A DNA stretch of 64,000 nucleotides from Azolla caroliniana. Lineage: Eukaryota; Polypodiophyta. The position numbers and the translations under genes are program-made. The stretch is from assembly GCA_043228905.1 (NCBI GenBank), contig JBHGNT010000026.1, positions 248,001 to 312,000 of the forward strand. Direction: 5' to 3'. Below, in pieces: positions 37,449 to 51,400 of this stretch. Below the pieces are notes generated by a model that saw only the letters and a list, made by a program, of their open reading frames with translations, made no database searches and was not told the origin of the DNA. Each line of letters begins with the position of its first letter. The stretch's first letter is position 1.

Positions 37449-39538
37449 AATTTCCAAATTTGGTTCTTGTGATATCGGATTTTTGTGTTCAAACATGCGA
37501 ATCGAAGCTAACAACACTAGCTATGATATGGAATTACAAAATCAAGATTTTGAAACTCCAGTCGAGAGACATGATGAAATTAGCAAATTTGAGGAGTGAG
37601 GTTGGAAGAGCGCGTGAGTGAATTAAAATGTTCATACCTGGCTCGTGTGATATCGGATTTTTGTGTTCAAACATGCGAATCGAAGCTAACGACGCTAGCT
37701 ATGATATGGAATTGAAAAATCAAGATTTTGAAACTCAGGTCGAGACACATGACGAAATTACCAAATTTGAGGAGTGAGGTTGGAAGAGCGCGTGAGTGAA
37801 TTAAAATGTTCATACCTGGCTCGTGTGATATCGGATTTTTGTGTTCAAACATGCAAATCGAAGCTAACGACGCTAGCTATGATATGGAATTAGAAATTCA
37901 AGATTTTGAAAATCAGGTCGAGAGGCATGACGAAATTAGCAAATTTGAGGTGTGAGTTGAGAGGAGCCCTTGACTAAATTAAAATGTTCATACCTAGCGA
38001 GCGTGATATCGGATTTTTGTGTTCAAACATGCGAAACGAAGCTAACAAAGCTAGCTATGATATGGAATTAAAAAATCAAGATTTTGCAACTCAGGTCGAG
38101 AGACATGACGAAATTAGCAACCTTGACGAGGAAGTTGAGAGGAGCCCTTGAGTAAATAAAAATGTTCATACCTAGCTCGTGTGATATCGGATTTTTGTGT
38201 TCAAACATGCGAATCGAAGCTAACAACGCTAGCTATGATATGGAATTAAAAAATCAAGATTTTGAAACTCAGGTCGAGAGACATGACGAAATTAGCAAAT
38301 TTGAGGAGGGAGTTGAGAGGGGCCCTTTAGTAAATTAAAATGTTCATACCTAGCTCGTGTGATATCGGATTTTTGTGTTCAAACATGCGAATCTAACCTA
38401 ACAACGCTAGCTATGATATAGAATTAAAAAAGCAAGATTTTGAAACTCAGGTCGAGAGTCATGACGAAATTAGCAAATCTGAGGAGTGAGTTGAGAGGAG
38501 CCCTTGAGTAAATTAAAATGGTCATACCTAGCGAGTGTGATATCGGATTTTTGTGTACAAACATGCGAATCGAAGCTAACAACGCTAGCTATGATATGGA
38601 ATTAAAAAATCAAGATTTTGAAACTCAGGTCGAGAGACATGAAGAAATTACCAAATTTGAGGAGTGAGTTGAGAGGAGCCCTTGAGTGAATTAAAATGTT
38701 CATACCTAGCTTGTGTGATATCGGATTTTTGTGTTGAAACCTGCGAATTGAAGCTAACAGGTCGAGAGACATGACGAAATTAGCAACCTTGACAAGGGAG
38801 TTGAGAGGAGCCCTTGAGTAAATAAAAATGTTCATAAATAGCTCGTGTGAGATCGGATTTTTGTGTTCAAACATGCGAATCGAAGCTAACAACGCTAGCT
38901 ATGATATGGAATTAAAAAATCAAGATTTTGAAACTCAGGTCGAGAGACATGACGAAATTAGCAAATTTGAGGAGGGAGTTGAGAGGAGCCCTTGAGTAAA
39001 TTAAAATGCTCATACCTAACGAGTGTGATATCGGATTTTTATGTTCAAACATGCGAATCGAAGCTAACAACGCTAGCTATGATATGGAATTAAAAAATCA
39101 AGATTTTGCAACTCAGGTCGAGAGACATGAAGAAATTAGCAAATTTGAGGAGTGAGTTGAGAGGAGCCCTTGAGTAAATTAAAATGTTCATACCTAGCGA
39201 GTGTGATATCGGATTTTCGTGTACAAACATGCGAATCGAAGCTAACAACGCTAGCTATGATATGGAATTAAAAAATCAAGATTTTGAAACTCAGGTCGAG
39301 AGACATGACGAAATTGCCAAATTTGAGGAGGGAGTTGAGAAGAGCTAGTAGGTAAATTACAATATTCATACCTGGTTCGTGTGATATCGGATTTTTGTGT
39401 TCAAACATGCGAATCGAAGCTAACAACGGTAGCTATGATATGGAGTTAAAAAATCAAGATTTTGAAACTTAGGTCGAGAGACATGACGAAATTTCCAAAT
39501 TTGAGGAGGGAGTTGAGAAGAGCTAGTAGGTAAATTAC
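37449..39538 (+). repeat. HOR copy 5, full 12-mer, 2,090 bp
   Basis: Length equals 11 x 178 + 132. The extra monomer relative to the 11-mer has GCGAAACGAAGC, AACAAAGCTAGC and a CTTGACGAGGAAG tail, near 38,020-38,200. Deletion junction at 38,758. Confidence 0.88.
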
Positions 39539-40395
39539 AATTTCCAAATTTGGTTCTTGTGATATCGGATTTTTGTGTTCAAACATGCGAATCGAAGCTA
39601 ACAACACTAGCTATGATATGGAATTACAAAATCAAGATTTTGAAACTCCAGTCGAGAGACATGATGAAATTAGCAAATTTGAGGAGTGAGGTTGGAAGAG
39701 CGCGTGAGTGAATTAAAATGTTCATACCTGGCTCGTGTGATATCGGATTTTTGTGTTCAAACATGCGAATCGAAGCTAACGACGCTAGCTATGATATGGA
39801 ATTGAAAAATCAAGATTTTGAAACTCAGGTCGAGACACATGACGAAATTACCAAATTTGAGGAGTGAGGTTGGAAGAGCGCGTGAGTGAATTAAAATGTT
39901 CATACCTGGCTCGTGTGATATCGGATTTTTGTGTTCAAACATGCAAATCGAAGCTAACGACGCTAGCTATGATATGGAATTAAAAATTCAAGATTTTGAA
40001 AATCAGGTCGAGAGGCATGACGAAATTAGCAAATTTGAGGTGTGAGTTGAGAGGAGCCCTTGACTAAATTAAAATGTTCATACCTAGCGAGCGTGATATC
40101 GGATTTTTGTGTTCAAACATGCGAAACGAAGCTAACAAAGCTAGCTATGATATGGAATTAAAAAATCAAGATTTTGCAACTCAGGTCGAGAGACATGACG
40201 AAATTAGCAACCTTGACGAGGAAGTTGAGAGGAGCCCTTGAGTAAATAAAAATGTTCATACCTAGCACGTGTGATATCGGATTTTTGTGTTCAAACATGC
40301 GAATCGAAGCTAACAACGCTAGCTATGATATGGAATTAAAAAATCAAGATTTTGAAACTCAGGTCGAGAGACATGACGAAATTAGCAAATTTGAG
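39539..40395 (+). repeat. Partial HOR copy leading into the non-HOR segment
   Basis: Follows copy 5 at a 2,090-bp offset for nearly five monomers, with a private CTAGCACGTG near 40,262. It then leaves the HOR order near 40,396. Confidence 0.8.
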
Positions 40396-42474
40396 GAGTG
40401 AGTTGAGAGGAGCCCTTGAGTAAATTAAAATGGTCATACCTAGCGAGTGTGATATCGGATTTTTGTGGACAAACATGCGAATCGAAGCTAACAATGCTAG
40501 CTATGATATGGAATTGAAAAATCAAGATTTTGAAACTCAGGTCGAGAGACATGACGAAATTAGCAAATTTGAGGAGTGAGTTGAGAGGAGCCCTTCAGTA
40601 AATTAAAATGTTCATACCTAGCGAGTGTGATATCGGAATTTCGTGTACAAACATGCTAATCGAAGCTAACAACGCTAGCTATGATATGGAATTACAAAAT
40701 CAAGATTTTGAAACTCAGGTCGAGAGACATGACGAAATTACCAAATTTGAGGAGGGAGTTGAGAAGAGCTAGTAGGTAAATTACAATGTTCATACCTGGT
40801 TCGTGTGATATCGGATTTTTGTGTTCAAACATGCGAATCGAAGCTAACAACGCTAGCTATGATATGGAATTACAAAATCAAGATTTTGAAACTCCAGGCG
40901 AGAGACACGACGAAATTACCAAATTTGAGGAGTGAGGTTGGAAGAGCGCGTGAGTGAATTAAAATGTTCATACCTGGCTCGTGTGATATCGGATTTTTGT
41001 GTACAAACATGCGAATCGAAGCTAACAATGCTAGCTATGATATGGAATTAAAAAATTAAGATTTTGAAACTCAGGTCGAGAGACATGACGAAATTAGCAA
41101 CCTTGACGAGTGAGTTTAGAGGAGCCCTTGAGTAAATTAAAATGGTCATACCTAGCGAGTGTGATATCGGAATTTTGTGTACAAACATGCGAATCGAAGC
41201 TAACAACGCTAGCTATGATATGGAATTAAAAAATCAAGATTTTGAAACTCAGGTCGAGAGACATGACGAAATTTCCAAATTTGAGGAGGGAGTTGGGAAG
41301 AGCTAGTAGATAAATTACAATGTTCATACCTGGTTCGTGTGATATCGGATTTTTGTGTTCAAACATGCGAATCGAAGCTAACAACGCTAGCTATGATATG
41401 GAATTACAAAATCAAGATTTTGAAACTCCAGTCGAGAGACATGATGAAATTACCAAATTTGAGGAGTGAGGTTGGAAGAGCGCGTGAGTGAATTAAAATG
41501 TTCATACCTGGCTCGTGTCATATCGGATTTTTGTGTTCAAACATGCGAATCGAAGCTAACAACGCTAGCTATGATATGGAATTGAAAAATCAAGATTTCG
41601 AAACTCAGGTCGAGAGACATGACGAAATTACCAAATTTGAGGAGTGAGTTGAGAGGACCCCTTGAGTAAATTAAAATGTTCATACATAGCGAGTGTGATA
41701 ACGGATTTTTGTGTACAAACATGCGAATCGAAGCTAACAACGCTAGCTATGATATGGAATTAAAAAATCAAGATTTTGAAACTCAGGTCGAGAGACATGA
41801 CGAAATTACCAAATTTGAGGAGGGAGTTGAGAGGGGCCCTTGAGTAAATTAAAATGTTCATACCTAGCGAGCGTGATATCGGATTTTTGTGTTCAAACAT
41901 GCGAATCGAAGCTAACAACGCTAGCTATGATATGGAATTAAAAAATCAAGATTTTGCAACTCAGGTCGAGAGACATGACGAAATTAGCAACCTTGACGAG
42001 GAAGTTGAGAGGAGCCCTTGAGTAAATAAAAATGTTCATACCTAGCTCGTGTGATATCGGATTTTTGTGTTCAAACATGCGAATCGAAGCTAACAACGCT
42101 AGCTATGATATGGAATTAAAAAATCAAGATTTTGAAAATCAGGTCGAGAGACATGACGAAATTAGCAAATTTGAGGAGTGAGTTGAGAGGAGCCCTTGAG
42201 TAAATTAAAATGGTCATACCTAGCGAGTGTGATATCGGATTTTTGTGGACAAACATGCGAATCGAAGCTAACAACGCTAGCTATGATATGGAATTGAAAA
42301 ATCAAGATTTTGAAACTCAGGTCGAGAGACATGACGAAATTAGCAAATATGAGGAGTGAGGTTGGAAGAGCGCGTGAGTGAATTAAAATGTTCATACCTG
42401 GCTCGTGTGATATCGGATTTTTGTGTTCAAACATGCGAATCGAAGCTGACAACGCTAGCTATGATATGGAATTA
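40396..42474 (+). repeat. Non-HOR segment B, copy 1
   Basis: About 11.7 monomers not in the 12-mer order. Markers are TTTTTGTGGACAAAC, ACATGCTAATCG, GAGAGACACGACG, AGTTGGGAAGAGC with AGTAGATAAATT, CGTGTCATATCGG, GATTTCGAAAC, CATACATAGCG with GATAACGG, and GAAGCTGACAACG. Copies lie at 49,916-52,500 and 55,744-58,330. Confidence 0.87.
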
Positions 42475-44627
42475 AAAAATCAAAATTTTGAAACTCAGGT
42501 CGAGAGACATGACGAAATTAGCAAATTTGAGGAGTGAGTTGAGAGGAGCCCTTGAGTAAATTAAAATGGTCATACCTAGCGAGTGTGATATCGGAATTTT
42601 GTGTACAAACATGCGAATCGAAGCTAACAACGCTAGCTATGATATGGAATTAAAAAATCAAGATTTTGAAACTCAGGTCGAGAGACATGATGAAATTACA
42701 AAATTTGAGGAGTGAGGTTGGAAGAGCGCGTGAGTGAATTAAAATGTTCATGACTGGCTCGTGTGATATCGGATTTTTGTGTTCAAACATGCGAATCGAA
42801 GCTAACAACGCTAGCTATGATATGCAATTAAAAAATCAAGATTTTGAAACTCAGGTCGAGAGACATGACGAAATTAGCAAATTTGAGGAGTGAGGTTGGA
42901 AGAGCGCGTGAGTGAATTAAAATGTTCATACCTGGCTCGTGTGATATCGCATTTTTGTGTTCAAACATGCGAATCGAAGCTAACAACGCTAGCTATGATA
43001 TGGAATTAAAAAATCAAGATTTTGAAACTCAGGTCGATAGACATGACGAAATTAGCAACCTTGACGAGGAAGTTGAGAGGAGCCCTTCAGTAAATAAAAA
43101 TGTTCATACCTAGCTCGTGTTATATCGGATTTTTGTGTTCAAACATGCGAATCGAAGCTAAGAACGCTAGCTATGATATGGAATTAAAAAATCAAGATTT
43201 TAAAACTAAGGTCGAGAGACATGACGAAATTAGCAAATTTGAGGAGTGAGTTGAGAGGAGCCCTTGAGTAAATTAAAATGGTCATACCTAGCGAGTGTGA
43301 TATCAGATTTTTGTGTTCAAACATGGGAATCGAAGCTAACAACGCTAGCTATGATATGGAATTAAAAAATCAAGATTTTGCAACTCAGGTCGAGAGACAT
43401 GACGAAATTAGCAAATTTGAGGAGTGAGTTGAGAGGAGCCCTTGAGTAAATTAAAATGGTCATACCTAGCGAGTGTGATATCGGATTTTTGTGTACAAAC
43501 ATGCGAATCGAAGCTAACAACGCTAGCTATGATATGGAATTAAAAAATCAAGATTTTGAAACTCAGGTCGAGAGACATGAAGAAATTACCAAATTTGAGG
43601 AGTGAGGTTGGAAGAGCGCGTGAGTGAATTAAAATGTTCATACCTGCCTCGTGTGATATCGGATTTTTGTGTTCAAACCTGCGAATCGAAGCTAACAACG
43701 CTAGGTATGATATGGAATTACAAAATCAAGATTTTGAAACTCCAGGCGAGAGACATGACGAACTTACCAAATTTGAGGAGTGAGGTTGGAAGAGCGCGTG
43801 AGTGAATTAAAATGTTCATACCTGGCTCGTGTGATATCGGAGTTTTGTGTTCAAACCTGCGAATCGAAGCTAACAACGCTAGCTATGATATTGAATTACA
43901 AAATCAAGATTTTGAAACTCCAGTCGAGAGACATGATGAAATTACCAAATTTGAGGAGTGACGTTGGAAGAGCGCGTGAGTGAATTAAAATGTTCATACC
44001 TGGCTCGTGTGATATCGGATTTTTGTGTTCAAACATGCGAATCGAAGCTAACAACGCTAGCTATGATATGGAATTAAGAAATCTAGATTTTGAAACTCAG
44101 GTCGAGAGACATGACGAAATTAGCAAATTTGAGGAGTGAGTTGAGAGGAGCCCTTGAGTAAATTAAAATGGTCATACCTAGCGAGTGTGATATCGGATTT
44201 TTGTGTACAAACATGCGAATCGAAGCTAACAACGCTAGCTATGATATGGAACTGAAAAATTAAGATTTTGAAACTCAGGTCGAGAGTCATGACGAAATTA
44301 GCAAATTTGAGGAGTGAGTTGAGAGGAGCCCTTGAGTAAATTAAAATGGTCATACCTAGCGAGTGTGATATCGGATTTTTGTGTACAAACATGCGAATCT
44401 AAGCTAACAACGCTAGCTATGATATGGAATTAAAAAATCAAGATTTTGAAACTCAGGTCGAGAGACATGAAGAAATTACCAAATTTGAGGAGTGAGGTTG
44501 GAAGAGCGCGTGAGTGAATTAAAATGTTCATACCTGGCTTGTGTGATATCGGATTTTTGTGTTCAAACATGCGAATCGAAGCTAACAACGCTAGCTATGA
44601 TATGGAATTAAGAAATCAAGATTTTGA
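42475..44627 (+). repeat. Segment C, copy 1
   Basis: About twelve monomers repeated at 58,179-60,331 at offset 15,704. Markers are TTCATGACTGGC, GATATGCAATT, GATATCGCATTTTTG, GTCGATAGACATG, AACATGGGAATCG, TACCTGCCTCG and GGAGTTTTGTG. Confidence 0.87.
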
Positions 44628-45415
44628 AACTCCAGGCGAGAGACATGACGAACTTACCAAATTTGAGGAGTGAGGTTGGAAGAGCGCGTGAGTGAATAAA
44701 AATGTTCATACCTGGCTCGTGTGATATCGGAGTTTTGTGTTCAAACCTGCGAATCGAAGCTAACAACGCTAGCTATGATATTGAATTACAAAATCAAGAT
44801 TTTGAAACTCCAGTCGAGAGACATGATGAAATTACCAAATTTGAGGAGTGACGTTGGAAGAGCGCGTGAGTGAATTAAAATGTTCATACCTGGCTCGTGT
44901 GATATCGGATTTTTGTGTTCAAACATGCGAATCGAAGCTAACAACGCTAGCTATGATATGGAATTAAGAAATCTAGATTTTGAAACTCAGGTCGAGAGAC
45001 ATGACGAAATTAGCAAATTTGAGGAGTGAGTTGAGAGGAGCCCTTGAGTAAATTAAAATGGTCATACCTAGCGAGTGTGATATCGGATTTTTGTGTACAA
45101 ACATGCGAATCGAAGCTAACAACGCTAGCTATGATATGGAACTGAAAAATTAAGATTTTGAAACTCAGGTCGAGAGTCATGACGAAATTAGCAAATTTGA
45201 GGAGTGAGTTGAGAGGAGCCCTTGAGTAAATTAAAATGGTCATACCTAGCGAGTGTGATATCGGATTTTTGTGTACAAACATGCGAATCTAAGCTAACAA
45301 CGCTAGCTATGATATGGAATTAAAAAATCAAGATTTTGAAACTCAGGTCGAGAGACATGAAGAAATTACCAAATTTGAGGAGTGAGGTTGGAAGAGCGCG
45401 TGAGTGAATTAAAAT
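43738..45415 (+). repeat. 890-bp (5-monomer) tandem duplication
   Basis: 43,738-44,627 is followed at once by a second copy (44,628 to ~45,415, slightly truncated) at offset 890. Both contain GAACTTACC, GGAGTTTTGTG, GATATTGAATT, GTGACGTTGG, AAATCTAGATTTTG and ATGCGAATCTAAGC. The 58-60 kb copy of segment C has only one. Confidence 0.87.
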
Positions 45416-48400
45416 GTTCATACCTGGCTCGTGTGATATCGGATTTTTGTGTTCAAACATGCAAATCGAAGCTAACGACGCTAGCTATGATATGGAATTA
45501 AAAATTCAAGATTTTGAAAATCAGGTCGAGAGGCATGACGAAATTAGCAAATTTGAGGTGTGAGTTGAGAGGAGCCCTTGACTAAATTAAAATGTTCATA
45601 CCTAGCGAGCGTGATATCGGATTTCTGTGTTCAAACATGCGAATCGAAGCTAACAACGCTAGCTATGATATGGAATTAAAAAATCAAGATTTTGAAACTC
45701 AGGTCGAGAGACATGACGAAATTAGCAAATTTGAGGAGGGAGTTGAGAGGGGCCCTTAAGTAAATTAAAATGTTCATACCTAGCTCGTGTGATATCGGAT
45801 TTTTGTGTTCAAACATGCGAATCAAACCTAACAACGCTAGCTATGATATAGAATTAAAAAAGCAAGATTTTGAAACTCAGGTCGAGAGTCATGACGAAAT
45901 TAGCAAATCTGAGGAGTGAGTTGAGAGGAGCCCTTGAGTAAATTAAAATGGTCATACCTAGCGAGTGTGATATCGGATTTTTGTGTACAAACATGCGAAT
46001 CGAAGCTAACAACGCTAGCTATGATATGGAATTAAAAAATCAAGATTTTGAAACTCAGGTCGAGAGACATGAAGAAATTACCAAATTTGAGGAGTGAGTT
46101 GAGAGGAGCCCTTGAGTGAATTAAAATGTTCATACCTAGCTTGTGTGATATCGGATTTTTGTGTTGAAACCTGCGAATTGAAGCTAACAGGTCGAGAGAC
46201 ATGACGAAATTAGCAACCTTGACGAGGGAGTTGAGAGGAGTCCTTGAGTAAATAAAAATGTTCATAAATAGCTCGTGTGAGATCGGATTTTTGTGTTCAA
46301 ACATGCGAATCGAAGCTAACAACGCTAGCTATGATATGGAATTAAAAAATCAAGATTTTGAAACTCAGGTCGAGAGACATGACGAAATTAGCAAATTTGA
46401 GGAGGGAGTTGAGAGGAGCCCTTGAGTAAATTAAAATGCTCATACCTAACGAGTGTGATATCGGATTTTTATGTTCAAACATGCGAATCGAAGCTAACAA
46501 CGCTAGCTATGATATGGAATTAAAAAATCAAGATTTTGCAACTCAGGTCGAGAGACATGAAGAAATTAGCAAATTTGAGGAGTGAGTTGAGAGGAGCCCT
46601 TGAGTAAATTAAAATGTTCATACCTAGCGAGTGTGATATCGGATTTTCGTGTACAAACATGCGAATCGAAGCTAACAACGCTAGCTATGATATGGAATTA
46701 AAAAATCAAGATTTTGAAACTCAGGTCGAGAGACATGACGAAATTGCCAAATTTGAGGAGGGAGTTGAGAAGAGCTAGTAGGTAAATTACAATATTCATA
46801 CCTGGTTCGTGTGATATCGGATTTTTGTGTTCAAACATGCGAATCGAAGCTAACAACGGTAGCTATGATATGGAGTTAAAAAATCAAGATTTTGAAACTT
46901 AGGTCGAGAGACATGACGAAATTTCCAAATTTGAGGAGGGAGTTGAGAAGAGCTAGTAGGTAAATTACAATTTCCAAATTTGGTTCTTGTGATATCGGAT
47001 TTTTGTGTTCAAACATGCGAATCGAAGCTAACAACACTAGCTATGATATGGAATTACAAAATCAAGATTTTGAAACTCCAGTCGAGAGACATGATGAAAT
47101 TAGCAAATTTGAGGAGTGAGGTTGGAAGAGCGCGTGAGTGAATTAAAATGTTCATACCTGGCTCGTGTGATATCGGATTTTTGTGTTCAAACATGCGAAT
47201 CGAAGCTAACGACGCTAGCTATGATATGGAATTGAAAAATCAAGATTTTGAAACTCAGGTCGAGACACATGACGAAATTACCAAATTTGAGGAGTGAGGT
47301 TGGAAGAGCGCGTGAGTGAATTAAAATGTTCATACCTGGCTCGTGTGATATCGGATTTTTGTGTTCAAACATGCAAATCGAAGCTAACGACGCTAGCTAT
47401 GATATGGAATTAAAAATTCAAGATTTTGAAAATCAGGTCGAGAGGCATGACGAAATTAGCAAATTTGAGGTGTGAGTTGAGAGGAGCCCTTGACTAAATT
47501 AAAATGTTCATACCTAGCGAGCGTGATATCGGATTTTTGTGTTCAAACATGCGAAACGAAGCTAACAAAGCTAGCTATGATATGGAATTAAAAAATCAAG
47601 ATTTTGCAACTCAGGTCGAGAGACATGACGAAATTAGCAACCTTGACGAGGAAGTTGAGAGGAGCCCTTGAGTAAATAAAAATGTTCATACCTAGCTCGT
47701 GTGATATCGGATTTTTGTGTTCAAACATGCGAATCGAAGCTAACAACGCTAGCTATGATATGGAATTAAAAAATCAAGATTTTGAAACTCAGGTCGAGAG
47801 ACATGACGAAATTAGCAAATTTGAGGAGGGAGTTGAGAGGGGCCCTTAAGTAAATTAAAATGTTCATACCTAGCTCGTGTGATATCGGATTTTTGTGTTC
47901 AAACATGCGAATCAAACCTAACAACGCTAGCTATGATATAGAATTAAAAAAGCAAGATTTTGAAACTCAGGTCGAGAGTCATGACGAAATTAGCAAATCT
48001 GAGGAGTGAGTTGAGAGGAGCCCTTGAGTAAATTAAAATGGTCATACCTAGCGAGTGTGATATCGGATTTTTGTGTACAAACATGCGAATCGAAGCTAAC
48101 AACGCTAGCTATGATATGGAATTAAAAAATCAAGATTTTGAAACTCAGGTCGAGAGACATGAAGAAATTACCAAATTTGAGGAGTGAGTTGAGAGGAGCC
48201 CTTGAGTGAATTAAAATGTTCATACCTAGCTTGTGTGATATCGGATTTTTGTGTTGAAACCTGCGAATTGAAGCTAACAGGTCGAGAGACATGACGAAAT
48301 TAGCAACCTTGACAAGGGAGTTGAGAGGAGCCCTTGAGTAAATAAAAATGTTCATAAATAGCTCGTGTGAGATCGGATTTTTGTGTTCAAACATGCGAAT

Positions 48401-51400
48401 CGAAGCTAACAACGCTAGCTATGATATGGAATTAAAAAATCAAGATTTTGAAACTCAGGTCGAGAGACATGACGAAATTAGCAAATTTGAGGAGGGAGTT
48501 GAGAGGAGCCCTTGAGTAAATTAAAATGCTCATACCTAACGAGTGTGATATCGGATTTTTATGTTCAAACATGCGAATCGAAGCTAACAACGCTAGCTAT
48601 GATATGGAATTAAAAAATCAAGATTTTGCAACTCAGGTCGAGAGACATGAAGAAATTAGCAAATTTGAGGAGTGAGTTGAGAGGAGCCCTTGAGTAAATT
48701 AAAATGTTCATACCTAGCGAGTGTGATATCGGATTTTCGTGTACAAACATGCGAATCGAAGCTAACAACGCTAGCTATGATATGGAATTAAAAAATCAAG
48801 ATTTTGAAACTCAGGTCGAGAGACATGACGAAATTGCCAAATTTGAGGAGGGAGTTGAGAAGAGCTAGTAGGTAAATTACAATATTCATACCTGGTTCGT
48901 GTGATATCGGATTTTTGTGTTCAAACATGCGAATCGAAGCTAACAACGGTAGCTATGATATGGAGTTAAAAAATCAAGATTTTGAAACTTAGGTCGAGAG
49001 ACATGACGAAATTTCCAAATTTGAGGAGGGAGTTGAGAAGAGCTAGTAGGTAAATTACAATTTCCAAATTTGGTTCTTGTGATATCGGATTTTTGTGTTC
49101 AAACATGCGAATCGAAGCTAACAACACTAGCTATGATATGGAATTACAAAATCAAGATTTTGAAACTCCAGTCGAGAGACATGATGAAATTAGCAAATTT
49201 GAGGAGTGAGGTTGGAAGAGCGCGTGAGTGAATTAAAATGTTCATACCTGGCTCGTGTGATATCGGATTTTTGTGTTCAAACATGCGAATCGAAGCTAAC
49301 GACGCTAGCTATGATATGGAATTGAAAAATCAAGATTTTGAAACTCAGGTCGAGACACATGACGAAATTACCAAATTTGAGGAGTGAGGTTGGAAGAGCG
49401 CGTGAGTGAATTAAAATGTTCATACCTGGCTCGTGTGATATCGGATTTTTGTGTTCAAACATGCAAATCGAAGCTAACGACGCTAGCTATGATATGGAAT
49501 TAAAAATTCAAGATTTTGAAAATCAGGTCGAGAGGCATGACGAAATTAGCAAATTTGAGGTGTGAGTTGAGAGGAGCCCTTGACTAAATTAAAATGTTCA
49601 TACCTAGCGAGCGTGATATCGGATTTTTGTGTTCAAACATGCGAAACGAAGCTAACAAAGCTAGCTATGATATGGAATTAAAAAATCAAGATTTTGCAAC
49701 TCAGGTCGAGAGACATGACGAAATTAGCAACCTTGACGAGGAAGTTGAGAGGAGCCCTTGAGTAAATAAAAATGTTCATACCTAGCACGTGTGATATCGG
49801 ATTTTTGTGTTCAAACATGCGAATCGAAGCTAACAACGCTAGCTATGATATGGAATTAAAAAATCAAGATTTTGAAACTCAGGTCGAGAGACATGACGAA
49901 ATTAGCAAATTTGAGGAGTGAGTTGAGAGGAGCCCTTGAGTAAATTAAAATGGTCATACCTAGCGAGTGTGATATCGGATTTTTGTGGACAAACATGCGA
50001 ATCGAAGCTAACAATGCTAGCTATGATATGGAATTGAAAAATCAAGATTTTGAAACTCAGGTCGAGAGACATGACGAAATTAGCAAATTTGAGGAGTGAG
50101 TTGAGAGGAGCCCTTCAGTAAATTAAAATGTTCATACCTAGCGAGTGTGATATCGGAATTTCGTGTACAAACATGCTAATCGAAGCTAACAACGCTAGCT
50201 ATGATATGGAATTACAAAATCAAGATTTTGAAACTCAGGTCGAGAGACATGACGAAATTACCAAATTTGAGGAGGGAGTTGAGAAGAGCTAGTAGGTAAA
50301 TTACAATGTTCATACCTGGTTCGTGTGATATCGGATTTTTGTGTTCAAACATGCGAATCGAAGCTAACAACGCTAGCTATGATATGGAATTACAAAATCA
50401 AGATTTTGAAACTCCAGGCGAGAGACACGACGAAATTACCAAATTTGAGGAGTGAGGTTGGAAGAGCGCGTGAGTGAATTAAAATGTTCATACCTGGCTC
50501 GTGTGATATCGGATTTTTGTGTACAAACATGCGAATCGAAGCTAACAATGCTAGCTATGATATGGAATTAAAAAATTAAGATTTTGAAACTCAGGTCGAG
50601 AGACATGACGAAATTAGCAACCTTGACGAGTGAGTTTAGAGGAGCCCTTGAGTAAATTAAAATGGTCATACCTAGCGAGTGTGATATCGGAATTTTGTGT
50701 ACAAACATGCGAATCGAAGCTAACAACGCTAGCTATGATATGGAATTAAAAAATCAAGATTTTGAAACTCAGGTCGAGAGACATGACGAAATTTCCAAAT
50801 TTGAGGAGGGAGTTGGGAAGAGCTAGTAGATAAATTACAATGTTCATACCTGGTTCGTGTGATATCGGATTTTTGTGTTCAAACATGCGAATCGAAGCTA
50901 ACAACGCTAGCTATGATATGGAATTACAAAATCAAGATTTTGAAACTCCAGTCGAGAGACATGATGAAATTACCAAATTTGAGGAGTGAGGTTGGAAGAG
51001 CGCGTGAGTGAATTAAAATGTTCATACCTGGCTCGTGTCATATCGGATTTTTGTGTTCAAACATGCGAATCGAAGCTAACAACGCTAGCTATGATATGGA
51101 ATTGAAAAATCAAGATTTCGAAACTCAGGTCGAGAGACATGACGAAATTACCAAATTTGAGGAGTGAGTTGAGAGGACCCCTTGAGTAAATTAAAATGTT
51201 CATACATAGCGAGTGTGATAACGGATTTTTGTGTACAAACATGCGAATCGAAGCTAACAACGCTAGCTATGATATGGAATTAAAAAATCAAGATTTTGAA
51301 ACTCAGGTCGAGAGACATGACGAAATTACCAAATTTGAGGAGGGAGTTGAGAGGGGCCCTTGAGTAAATTAAAATGTTCATACCTAGCGAGCGTGATATC

